NCBI GenBank assembly: GCA_942486035.1
Contig: CALNXK010000168.1
Location: forward strand, 800,001-864,000
Direction: 5' to 3'
Length of the DNA stretch: 64,000 nt
Source: Porites lobata
Lineage: Eukaryota > Cnidaria > Anthozoa > Scleractinia > Poritidae
Positions 47,201-60,100 of the stretch are shown here, piece after piece (the first letter of the stretch is position 1; each line of letters begins with the position of its first letter). The notes under the pieces are model-generated. The model was not told where the DNA came from, made no database searches, and saw only the letters and a list, made by a program, of their open reading frames with translations. A program made the position numbers and the translations under genes.

Positions 47201-50200
47201 GTTGTAAATCAGAACTTAGATATCTGAAACACTGATATGGTCTTCTTTGTCCCGGTCTTGTGAAACCAATACTCGGACATAGTTTCGGCAGAAGCTGGTA
47301 TATGAGGCTTTTCCATACTCCGAGTACATCTTTCCGTTAAACTACGAGGCCTTGAAAACACATTCTTGCTCGGGTTTCGCCGATCGCTCTGCTAGTATTT
47401 ACTTGCGGTCGGTGTCGTCAGGGGGTATTGTGTGTTATCCAATCACTGCCACAACCAGATTTTGGATGTGTCACACGATTTGCTGAATGGTTTTGTGTCA
47501 GGCCTTCCTTTCTCTTCTCCCCCTCCCGCCTCCCTCATCTAAAATCTCCTCTCCCCTAGTCCCTTAGGAAGGCCTGATACTCAGGCTAGTTTCGTAAGGG
47601 AGTGTACTGATGTTAGTTCATAGTTACGTTGCTGGAGAAGGTGTGGAGTTAACTGTACATTAGGGAAGTGTTGTTGTAGAGAAAATAAAGGAAGTGGAAC
47701 TGAGATCCCACCATATGGTTAGTTGTCGTAAACGTAACCTAAGGTAAACTTAAAAACAAGTACAGTGGAACCTCTATTCAGGGGACACCATTGGGACCAA
47801 GGCAAGTGTAACCTGAATAGAGATGTCCCCTGGATGGAGGTTTGGCTAAGGTTTGGGCGTCCGTGCGTGCAAAGCGCGCGAGTAGTGGGAACCCATACCT
47901 AAAGGAAAATGGGAACCTATAGATGTCAGAAAAATTTGGTTCAAAATTATCATGTTCTTGAACGGCCGCCACAAGAGCGATTTTGGTGAAGTTGGCGAAA
48001 ATGGCGAAAATGGTGATCTAATTTGAATATTTGGCAACCTCACGGAAAATTGAGGCCAAATTCCCATTTTCGTGAGATTTTCCATTTTTGTTAACTTCGC
48101 GACTTTACGAGGATTGCCCCTTGTGATCTCATTTAAACTTTCACCAACCCTCAGGCAATTTTTTGGACAGATTCACCCTTTTGCCATTTTCGCTAAATTC
48201 GTCAATTTCGTTACTTCTATATAAGCCTTTAGCGAATTTTAGCCATTTTCGGCAAATTTGCCATCTCCTTCAAAATCGCCTTTGCGATTTCTCGAAATAT
48301 TCGCCACTTTTTTGGGGGGACTCTTTGCCTCCTCATTTGACTTGCAGGTAAGACCTTGGGGATTTTTCTCTATTTTGGTCAACATCACCATTTTCGTCAA
48401 AATCACCACTTTCAAAGGGCCTCTTTGCCATCTCATTGAAAATTTTGTTACGAATTTGGCGAATGTTCGCCATATTCGTGGACAATTGCAAATTCGCCAT
48501 TTTCGCCGAATATGTCACTTTCACCAAAATCGCAACTCTTAATGGGAACCCTTAGCTTTGTTATAACTTATTTGCCAAACTTGGCGACTTTTCGCCATTT
48601 TTGCCGTTGGGCGCATTTCTGTACATGAGTGGGTGAATCGGGCCCGAACGTTCTAAAAATGAAATAGTAATTGATAAACGGGCACTTCCTTCTTTAGGGA
48701 AAAAGTCTTGTGAAGGATTCCATCGGGATCATCAACATTATTGCAGATGCCGTGTTAACAATGAAAGTTGCAGATGAAGAAGTGACTCAAATCAAGACTG
48801 CAGAATTGTCCATGACATTAGGACGCCATACCCCAACTAAACTTCTTGGATTATCTATTGAAGGAGGGGACGGTAGATTTCTTTTACCAGATGGAACATT
48901 AGATTCCAGTACCAGTAACACAACCTTCGTAGATTCTCAAGTAAGTTTTCATAAATCCCCTTCCTTTTCAAAAAATCCTCGATTAGCTTTTCTCCTTTCG
49001 AATGAGGACTGCCACCAAATAAGCTATGTAACCTGGCAGCTCGAGAGATCATCAGAGACAGAGGAGTTGCAAAGCCGCGCGGAGAATAGAGAAGAGACAC
49101 TTTGATGCGTAGCCTTAATCTGAAATGATTGTCCCTCCTGATCTCCTCTATTTGCTGTTCAAAATAGATTACACATGAGCTACAGTTTGATGACGGGTAA
49201 TGTGCCGCTATTACTTTAATTCTTTCAAATTTCCACTTTTTTTTCTCAAGTGAAACGCCGAAAACATTGCATCGAGGCAGTTTGAGAATTAAGTCTTTTG
49301 TTATTTTCACCCACGTAAAGCTAATCCGGAATCTGGATCCTGGACATTTTTGCTTGTGGAGGTTTGGTCAGTTCTTTTAATAATGTTATCGCTAGAGCTT
49401 GGACTCCGAAATCCACAGCATGATCCAGAATCCAGACTGTCTTGGATTCCCTTACATAACAATCTGAAATACAATAACATGTGTTCATTACTCTTGAAAA
49501 TAGTCTGTATATTATAACGTGTATTTAATATATGCACACTCAATGATCTTGGTGATTCGAGCAATCTGATTGGTTCGCTATCTCGGAGTATGACGTTATA
49601 TTCACCGCGCTAGGCGGAGAGTATAAAGCAAAACGAAATCGCTGTCGTGAACTGGGTGTTTTGCCAAAGTCTTTGAGTAAGAATTTTTTGAAAATATAAG
49701 AAAATCTTTCTCTTGACGATTTTGAAGGTAAGAAAAGACTTCATGGTGGTACATCAGCGTGAATTATTGCGATGTGATTTACTCTAGCTGACTTTTTACA
49801 CACTCGAATCAATGTTTTTTTGTTTTATTTATTTGATTTTTTTTTTATTTGCCACACAATAATTACAAAAAATAAAGAAAAAAAGAGAAGAAAAGAAGTG
49901 GCGAGGAGACCTAACAGAAACTATAGGAGTTGATGAGAGGTTAGGTCCCCTCGAACTACGGATTAAAGCTGTTTAATATCAATTAAAGAAAAAATGGCTA
50001 AAAGTCGAAGATGGAAAGATTTATGAACTGTTTTCATATTTACTCAATAATTTATAAATCTTCAGTTTTTCGTAAAATCGGAAAGGGATTGAGAGTTGAT
50101 GACTTCGTTGTTAAGTGAATTAAAAAACTTAGGCCCTTGAAAAGGGCGAGATCTTCTTAGTGTTTGTACGACAATACGGTAGGCGGTAGGCCTGGGAACT

Positions 50201-53200
50201 TCTTGTGTTGTAAGAGTGCCTTGATTGCTTTGGGAGAAATTGTTATTAAACCCTGGAGGTTAAACAACAACAACAACAACAACATCTTTCATTTAAACAA
50301 TGTGGGTTTAAAGCTAATATAGCTTATAGGGCCGTGTAAAAAATGTTAATAAAAATAAAATGCTAAAAATTATTAAAATTGAACGAAGTCATGCGATCAA
50401 TAAAAGGTGAAATATGTACAATAAAAGATATGAATAGAATCAATAAAAGACGAAATCACTGTCAATTTGGGGACGACCCATTTGCTCTGACTTTTCATTA
50501 AAGTTCAAGTTTCTGAGGGCGGGAGACTTTTTTGCCCTTTTGGTATAGTCCCTGGCGCTGACAGCGGATGGTTCTAAAAGATTCCAAACAATGGATCCAT
50601 AGGCGTACGGGAAACTTTTTGCCAGGGGGGGCGGTAAACCATTTGCCCAAAAAAATCTCGCAAGTTGCCCAAATTTTTCCGAAAGAATCGTAAAGAAATG
50701 AGGGCCATATGGCAACAACGTAGACCCTCCTGGAATATGAAGGTGGCTCGATAAACAAACGTCGCCATAAACAAACATTTGGAAAAATTGCGACCACAGT
50801 TGTATTAAAATGAAAATTTGTCATCACCAGGGTTGCAATGACATCGGAGTTGTCATAGCAACGAAATGACTCCCCCCGCTCATTACCTATTTTACGTCAG
50901 CAATGATTCCCAGCACGGGAACCTTACAAAATCGTTCACAGGAGCTTTTTTCTCCAATACGGTCGCCTCGATGTTCGTGAAGTTTAAGCAAAACCTTAAG
51001 AGCGTTATCGAGATATTTTGGAATGAAGTTTTTATTACAGTAAAAACCCGCAACTAAGAACGTAAAAATTAAGAACCTGTTAGCCTAAAATTGGTCATTT
51101 ATACCCCCTATAAACAAGAACCTATTTAGCCTTAGAAATTTAAAACAGGTTCTTATTTCTAAAATCATACTAGTACATTACAGCTGTATTGCAAGAATCA
51201 TATTTGAAGCAAAAAAAGCAGATCGCCATTGTCGTAAAAATGTTTTTTAAGGAAAAATGAGTGCAAGGTATGTAGACTTACAAAGCATACTAAGCAATAT
51301 GTAGCCTCAGCATACCATTATGCATTGTTTTTTCTCCAGGATTAAGAACCCATTTTAAGAACCTAAATAGCCTAAAATTCTGTTAACTACCATTTATATA
51401 AGAACCCGTTTAGGCTAACTGCTAAAAATGTAGGTTCTTAGTTGCGAGTTTTTACTGTATTAGAAATACGGTAAGAACAGGAAAATCTTGATTTTTGGCT
51501 GTTATCTGTAGAAAACGAAGCGCTTTAGACCTGCAATTTCACCTCATAGTAGTTTTAATCTTTTTAAAAACATGTGTAAAAGATCGTGGAGATAGCTCTG
51601 CTTGGTTGCTAGAATCGAAAGAAGGATTTGATTAGTATGTATCGAGACACTCTTGTTAGCGGTTTTGTAAACATTTCGGTCTACTTTAACAAATTAGCGA
51701 ATAATTTTTTAAACCTCTCGATAAATTTTTTAAAAGAATTAAAATTCTTCTCGTAATTCAAACTGAGACTAGTCAGCCACTTCTTCATTTTCATACCCAT
51801 TGGTAAATGCTATCTGCCATATTTTGTTTTTCGAGTAGAGATGATTCTAGAAAGTTATTCGAAAGTTTATTTTAATCAATTCACGACTGGAAATAGCCCA
51901 TTCCAGCTAGTGCAGTGCAGTATAGTGCCCAACAAAAAAATGCTGCAAATATGTAAAGTACCGTCACCACATGCTAGGCAACCACTGTAACGTAACTGGA
52001 TTATTACGCCGACTTCAGGTTAATATTCAGGTCTTTAAAATAATTAAATAAACATGGAGACGTCTTTAAAAACTGGCTTTGCCCAAATTTTCTCTCGCTG
52101 CCCAAAAAATCTGAGGTGCCCAAAATTTGGGGGGGCTGCAGCCCCCCTCGCCCCCCCGGCCCGTACGCCTATGAATGGATCCTCTGTAAAAAATAGAGTT
52201 TTTCATATAATAAGTTTCAAAACGTTGTACGCTAACACGAGGTTGATGACGGAGGTCATACTTAGGGTGTGTTCCTTTCGGCGAATCCAAAAACGGATTT
52301 TGGATCCTAGATTTGCCAGATTTCGCGGTCGAAAGGAACGTGAAATCCGAAATTGGATTTGTAACCTTGGTAACCTTTCGCCAACGCGTGCAATATGCAC
52401 AACAGCCTCTCAAGAAATGACGTGTTTTCTACTGTTTGACAAATTATACGATTATACAGTGCAGAATTTAGCGGTCGTCAGTTCGAATAGCGACGATGGA
52501 ACATAAAACAGACGAAGAAAGAAGCGCATTAAAACTGAAAATTTTCTAAAGAATGTCGGCCAGTTTGATCCAGTTCCCTAGCTTGAATTTTTTTATGTAA
52601 CACGATCGAGTGCCTGTCGCGTCTACAAGCGAGTTTGTAGTTAGATTGCAGTTCGTTTGTTACTTTTACTTATTTCTGATTTCAAGCAATCTTTAGAGAC
52701 AAATGGTTAGTATATGGATATTTTAATGTACCAGGAACCATCTTCTAGTGTTTTCAGATGTTTTGCGGCAAATGACAGCAACGAGGAAACTCTACGGCCT
52801 CTATGGGAATACTTCAACTGGAAATACCGCTGGATCATCTGACTAATTTCGGATCCACTGTGAATGGAACAGCGTAGATCACTAATCCGTTAATCTGGAT
52901 TTGGATTCTTCGGATTTCAAATCCAATGAATCCTTTTTCAAAAAGGATTCACCAGATCAAAAATCCGGATTTGGATTTGCCGAAAGGAACGCGAAATCCG
53001 TTCTTAGATCTAAAATCCGTTTTTGGATTCACCGAAAGGAACACACCCTTAGACTCTTTCCTTTGGATTATATGTTCCAAGCATGATGGAGTTATGCGGT
53101 TGTATATATTATAAATTAAGGTGGCTATTTTGACCTTATAAGTGTCGAATAAAGAGTCCCAGTTAGCTGTTTTTCTTACATCCTCAGAGGACATGTCGCG

Positions 53201-56200
53201 CGGGAGGTTATATATAACTCAAGCAGATTTACAATGTATGGATTCCAAAGAATTAAATTCATTGTTATTTGTGTAACACCCCAAAATTGGTAACGCATAT
53301 GTAACCGAGGGAAAAATGACTTTAAAATATAGATCTAAAAGCGAATTCCTAGGTAAAAAGCGGCTGCGTTTGATTAGATTGAGCTTGTTAACGAACCCTC
53401 TCTTGAGCTCTGATATGTGTTTTGTCCACTTAAGCTTGTTGTCAATGGTTACACCTAACAGCCTAGAACTTGAGGACAATATTAATATGAGATGCTGGTT
53501 AATTTTTAACCTGCCTAAGGGACCGATAAAATGATTTCGTTTAAGGATCATTCCCTCGCACTTTTTGGGGTGTGGTATCAGGGAGTTATGTTTGCACCAG
53601 AGGGCGAGTTCTTCTAGAGCTTTGTTCAGCGTTGTTGTGACCTGGTCTACAGATTCACCAACACAGTACATGGTAGTATCATCAGCATACAGGAACGTCG
53701 TTGCAGTGTTTTACTGCTTTCGGTAGATTGCTTGTGTACAAGGCGACGAGTATGGGCCCGAGTACGGAGCCCTGTGGTATACCGTGTGCAACTTTGGTAT
53801 TTCTCAGAGGGTACACCATTAATTACAGAATACTGTTCCCGTTCAGATAGATAATCTCTTAGCAATGCCAGTAAGTTTCCCGTGATTCCAAAGTTGTGCT
53901 CTAGCTTGTGAAGAAGAATTGAGTGTGAAAGGCAATCAAACGCCTTCCGGAAGTCTATGAATACGGCGCCCACAACTAATTTGTTATCGATTGCTCGTCG
54001 CCAGGTTTCAGTCAGGTGGATGAGTAATAGCTCTGTGGATCTTCCTTTTCGGTAGGCCAATCGGTTGTCAGTGACGAGCGCTTCGTTTTCCGAGAAAACA
54101 TGTTTCGCAATCATGTCCGCTACACATGATTCTAAAATCTTGCTGAGTACACTTAGCAAGGAGAGGGGACGATAATTACTTACTACCGTAGGATCATCTT
54201 TTTTGAATACAGGTGTTAGTCTGGCCACTTTCCAATTATTGTAGACTCTACATTCGCGTATACTTTGCATGAAAAGGCTGGTCAGCGGGCCAACAATAGC
54301 AGTACCTGCGAGTTTCAATAATTTGGGTGATATACCATCCGGTCCGGTGGCTTTATTATTCTTCAATAATGTTATTTTCCTGTCAATATCAAGGCTAGAT
54401 AGATTAATATCGGATATACATGGTACAGGTTTGGAGCATGGACTAGTCAAGGGTTGTGGTGCTTGGAGTTGCCCAGCATTTAATTTCTCAGCTATCGTAG
54501 AGAAGAAACAGTTCATAAGGCTCGCCTTCTCCGTGTCTTTTACCGCTAAGCTGTTGTCGTCACGCTTTAATGGGCCTATCTTCTTCCTTACTTTGGGGTT
54601 GGTAGCTTTGGATAATACATTCCAATACGCCGAGGTGGTCTTCGCCTTTTTCAGCTGATCTCTGAAGTATGCAGCCTTCGCTTTCCAAAGGTCAGATGTT
54701 ATGTATTTGGATCCTTAGTTTCAACACCTCTCTTGAATAACTTAAATCGGCGATTCATTTTCAACCTGATAGTGGTATTGATCCACGGTGACGATACGCT
54801 TCGCACTTTAATTTCTTTCAGTGGAGCGTGTGAATCGCAAACGCCGCTGAACAATTGATTCCACGCCCAGAGGATGTCATCCATGTCGTCAAACACTGAT
54901 GCAATGTAGAAAGGTGTTTGTTCCATGTCTGCTTTGAAATTCTCTGTATTAAATTGTTTGAAGACCCTGACTGTAATGACTGCGGGCGGCGGTCTTTTTC
55001 GTTTTAATCTCAGGGTTGTTGAAAAGAATGAATTTCTGCAAGAATACATAAATTGGTCCAGTTGAAGCAAATGGATATCATTAAATTTTAGTATACCGAG
55101 GTCCTTAAAGATGGGGGTTGTATGAGAATTGAAATGTGATTTATTAATAATTCTAATAATGCGCTTTTGCAGGATAACAAGGCGGCGGAGATTGGTTTTA
55201 TAGGTCGAAGCCCAAACAATATTGCAGTAGTAAAAATAGGGATAGATTATTAAGGAATAGTAGAGCATAAGTAGAGACGATTTAAGAAGAAAGAAGCTGC
55301 ATCTAGATATTATACCGATTGACTTCGCAATTTTATTTGCAACGTGTGATATTTCCGACTTCCAATTTAGGTTTTCATCCAAAATTACTCCTAGAAAATT
55401 TCTCCTTTACTTCAACAGTATTTTGATTATCTAATATACTTATTTGAATATTACAAATTGAACGCCTTTGTCTTGGTTTAAAGACCATAAATTTAGTCTT
55501 TTTACGTTTTAGAGAATGCTTGTGTGCTTTAAACCAGATTGAAAGTTTGTCCATCTCCGAGTGTAACATAACTGAAAGATAGTTCGGATCTTTATGTGAC
55601 ATGAGTACATTGGTATCGTCAGCGAACAATATCAGATTTAATAGATTAGAAGCATTGTTGATGTCGCTAATGTACAGTAAGAAAAATAGATGTTCGAGGA
55701 TAGAACCCTGAGGGACCCCACAAGAGATTTCATTTCTTAACGAACAGTGGCCATTATATTCAACGTATTGCTTTCTGTATGAAAAGTAACTTCTTATCCA
55801 GTCCAGCGCTAAGCTACGAATACCGTAATGTTCGAGTTTATCAAAAAGGATGACATGATTTACAGTGTCGAAGGCTTTTGAGAGATCAAGAAAAATACCA
55901 ACAGAAAATTCACCTCTGTCAAAGGCCGTGGAGATCTTGTCATGTAAGTCGATTAGCGCGAGTCAAGAGAGAATGATCTAGCTCATTCTCTCTTGCGCGA
56001 GTGCAGTGGAATGATTTTTTTTCCTGAAGCCGTATTGGTTTACTACAGAGGATGTTGAAATTGATCAGGTATTGCATTAAACGATCGTAGATAACTCTTT
56101 CAAAGAATTTTGAAAAGCTGGAAAGTACCGAGATAGGTCGGTAGTTGGTGAAAAGCGACTGATTATCAGATTTAGCGACTGATCATCAGATTTTACCATT

Positions 56201-56995
56201 ACAGAGGAAAACGAAGGCGCTTTGTCACTGTCTTGTGAACTCGGGATTTCCTTGCAAAAGCAACTTTGCCTTATAAGTAGAAGTTAGTTTTTAGAAAAAA
56301 GGGAAGGCAAATATTTTCGGAAATTATATATGCCAGCAAGTTAACAATGTAAAGAACACTGCATATAAACAACGCTGACAGAAACAAATATAGCTCTACG
56401 CTTCTACTTAAAAGGGGTAGTAATTAAAACTTTCAACGTTTTCTTTCAAACTATTGATGCTAAAGCTTACAAAAAGATTAGTAACGTAACTGTGATATGC
56501 CATGTTTGAAGATACTGTAAGCATAAAGACCTAACTGTCACGCATCTTCTGTTTACGGCTGTATGTTCACGCATGAATTCACCCGTCAATCAAACCAATC
56601 GTTTTTAAATGGTTACCTTTCTGATTGTGAAGAGATCGCTTCGTATGTATACACTAAAACAATTGTTCACCTCAGGTTCAGTTCATATAGTTGAACAAGA
56701 CGGCTCTTAAAAATCGGCGTTTAGTCTCCCTTGCTTAGAGACTAGATAAGAAATGAGGAGGTGATTCCTTTTTCACGAAACTGGATTTGCTCGCTAAAGG
56801 TTTTTCACTTCCTACTTTATCTTGTCGACGGTCGAGTATTTCAGGATTACTTTTTATATCGTATTCGACAGAATGTTCTGAATTGATTTAGTACGCGTGT
56901 TACCGACGACCAGAATTACGTCTACGGTCGCAGGCTATACGCGTTCCTGAAAAGCCTCTTTGGGGAGGTAACAATAAAGTATGTATGTATGTATG

Positions 56996-57029
<34 letters not shown>

Positions 57030-57059
57030 TGTATGTATGTATGTATGTATGTATGTATG

Positions 57060-57093
<34 letters not shown>

Positions 57094-57103
57094 TGTATGT
57101 ATG

Positions 57104-57136
<33 letters not shown>

Positions 57137-60100
57137 GTATAGTTACACGAAAATTCAAGGGTTTCGATTCGAGAGAAATTTCATCATTCCCGAAGATTAA
57201 AAAACGTGATGAGAACATGGCGTGTCATTTTAATCATCGCCGAGAATAAACCGCATGCTCATCACAAGACTCATTTGCATACAATGAAAGTTTACAACAA
57301 TTCTAAGCGCGAGACTAATAATCCCCTCGACTTTGTCTAGGGGGTTAATCAACAATATGAACTTTGCCTTCGGCGAATAATTGTTAAATGTATTTCTTTC
57401 AGATATCGCTAAGATTCAGAGTATCGTAATGTGCAATGGAGTGTAATGAAATTTGCTGAAAACATACTTATCGAAGCCAAGGTTATGCCAGTGACGTGTC
57501 TCGTGCGCCATGTTGATCACGTTTTTGTTTGTTTGTTTTGCTTTTTCAGATGCTCTCAATTCCATTCAATCCTTACACATGGGATGTCACAAGAGAACTA
57601 GTGGACTCTGATATCTTAGCACTGGACTTGAAAGACGACGAGCGTAAACCGATCAAAGTATCAGAACTCCCAAACGACGTCCTGATTGTTACACCACTGA
57701 AACCTCAACAGATCTCTTTACAAATCCCGCAGTACTTCACCCAGAATGATAATTTACGATTTCACCAAATAGATGTTAAGTACGAAAACACGTTGATAAT
57801 GGTGGAGATCGCTCCCACTGATGAAAGTGTGACCCTTTTTGTTTACATGCGACATAGTCAACGGCCAACAACACAAGTGTATGATCTCAATGCCACTATC
57901 TCCAAACAGGAAACTTGCATTTGGTGGAATGCGCAGGTAAAAAGCTTTGGAAGAGCAAAGTGTTTTTCCAACAGATTTGCAACCGTTCCAATAGAAACAA
58001 TTGTCAGGCAACCTGGAAGATACTTTCTGGGGATTCAAAGTTATGACACCAGTGTAACCTCCCTGAAGAGACAAAAGAGATCATGTTTCAGAAATGGACG
58101 TCAGAAGCGATCATGTGTGCAAGTGAAAGATCCCCCTCCCACTCCCCCTCAGGGCAAAAATATATCTTTAGTACCCATGTATGACCCAACTATCTCAAGG
58201 AACTATACTATGAGGGTGGCCTTGGGGAGCTGTGTGTTCTGGTCAGAAGAGCAGGAAAAGTGGATGACAAAAGGCTGTCAAGTAAGTAATAACTGATGAC
58301 TGAGCTATTTTTTTGATTGGTGTTGGACCTAGGGTTGGTTGCTAAGTGTAAATTGTTAAGCCTCGCAGTAAGCAGTAAGGAGCAATACATGCCGCTTTTG
58401 CCGTCTCCACTTTCATCCATGCCATCTTTTGGCTCCCTATGTATCGTTTGTGGTCTTCTGCAGTTGTATAATGTAGTTATTTTGATATTTATTTTGATCA
58501 GATGGAAAATTATAACATGCCCTTAAATTGCACAACCCATAAATTAAAAGTTCATCAATGAGCCAATTTTGATATATTAAAAAAATTCTAACTCTCCCGA
58601 GGCTTGAAAGAATAATTCAAGAGACATCGCCTTGAGGTTCATGGATGAATTTTGTTTGTTGTCCAGATTCTCCAGTCCTCCAAGCCAAGTATGAATTTGA
58701 AGATATTTCGAAATTGATCTATTGACCTAACATGGAAACTTGGATTTAAATTTTTCATTCTTTATTCCATAGGTTTTGTCAGCAACGTTAAATGGATTTC
58801 TGAACTGTTCATGTAATCACCTGACCTCCTTCGGAGGTAGTTTCTTTGTAAGACCCAATCCCATCGACTTTGATCAAGTGCTGGTACAGTTCAAGAGACT
58901 TGCAGATACAGGAAATGTCGCGGTTATTGTAACCGTTGCAGTGGTATTCCTGTGCTACGTTTTTGTGATTGTTTTTGTCAGAAAAGTGGATCAGCAAGAC
59001 ACCAGAAATGTAAGTACTTACTAGGTAACTTAAATAGCGCAACAACCACTTGGAAAAACATTGCAGCGGTGTGAAGCTGGATCTTAGTGTAAACCAGACC
59101 GAGCAATGAAAAATATTAAACCAAAGGCAAGACTCATCGGACTGCTCAATTAACTAGAGAATAGAGCACTCGTTCTCCTACAGCTCATCAAATCAAAAAG
59201 AGAGGTATCTTTTTATCACCATGAAGACGATTGAAACCTGTAAAATGAACTGGAAGTATAGTATTATACAAAACTAATTTTTCCAGTTCTCTTATTTTTT
59301 TTTCAGTGAAGTTTTAGTTCTATGATAATATATGAATGTGCGATTATCGAAACACCATGCTCTATAATCATCTATAATGTAAATTTATGCGTACTGAAAA
59401 CGGGGGTGATGGTGGTGGTAGCGCGGAACCTTTGATTTAGGCTTCGGCCTCTCATTTGGCACAACGGAATCTAATCAACAGCAGGTACCCATTCAGATCT
59501 CTGAGGATGCTTTTAACGGAAACCAATTTCTTGTTTCTGGCCTTGCAGACATTCATAATGAAAACAAACCAATACAAAAACAAAAAATAAATTATACAGC
59601 GTTCTCATATAACGTCACGGTGGCCATATTGGTGTTCCAGAACAATATAACGGTGGCCATGTTGGTGTTCCAAACCAATCCTATTGGATTGTGTCAATAA
59701 ACACTTTCTTTTGTTACAATAATTTGTATAGATGCTTCTCACGAGAGTGAAAACGCTTGACACGTACGTGACCATGAAGGTTTAACAATCGAGAGAACAA
59801 AAAAACACAACACTTTCCTTTTCTTTTTTGCTCCAGAATGGTTCTCCAATTGAGCTGCCAACAGGATCAAACAGTTTGCACGAATATGAAATAACAATAA
59901 TAACAGGAGTCTGGAGGAACTCCGGAACAACAGCTAAAGTTGCTATAGAGATATATGGCTCCGAAGAAAGCACCGGGAAGGTTCCGCTCAACAACATGGA
60001 GGATGCCCCGACGGACACACTTTTTTCTAGAGGGAATACGGACGTTTTTGTTCTTAAAGTTGAAAAACCACTCGGTTATATTAAAGGGGTGAGATTTGGG

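Larger units (their letters stand above)
50284..55010 (-). mobile_element. LINE A: 5'-truncated CR1/L2/Jockey-group non-LTR retrotransposon, with insertions
   Basis: It runs 5' to 3' on the minus strand. The endonuclease-RT linker (HAPLKEIKVR...PWINTTIRLKMNRR) is at ~55008-54699. The RT fingers/palm (KATGPDGISPKLLK, SNYRPLSLLSVLSKILES, FIDFRKAFDCLSH) are at 54516-53850. The motif-C region and thumb (KLNLIKRSRFLP) are at 53671-53219. The C-terminus continues 53194-53049, 52264-52174 and 50597-50440, ending after YRGSIVWN. It is broken by a frameshift near 54699, a frameshift between 53850 and 53700, and a TGA at 53219-53221 where an Arg codon (CGA) is expected. It is interrupted by a Harbinger-like and a hAT-like element. 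It is immobile. Confidence 0.85.

Noticed and set aside
52054..52506. 150-codon plus-strand frame
   Set aside because: It crosses the boundaries of the hAT-like element, LINE A and the Harbinger-like element.
54269..54658. 129-codon plus-strand frame
   Set aside because: It is antisense to the LINE A reverse transcriptase region.
56922..57249. Three overlapping frames of 71-98 codons (Met-Tyr-Val-Cys and His-Thr-Tyr-Ile repeats)
   Set aside because: They are translations of a (TATG)n microsatellite on both strands, with no splice or homology support.
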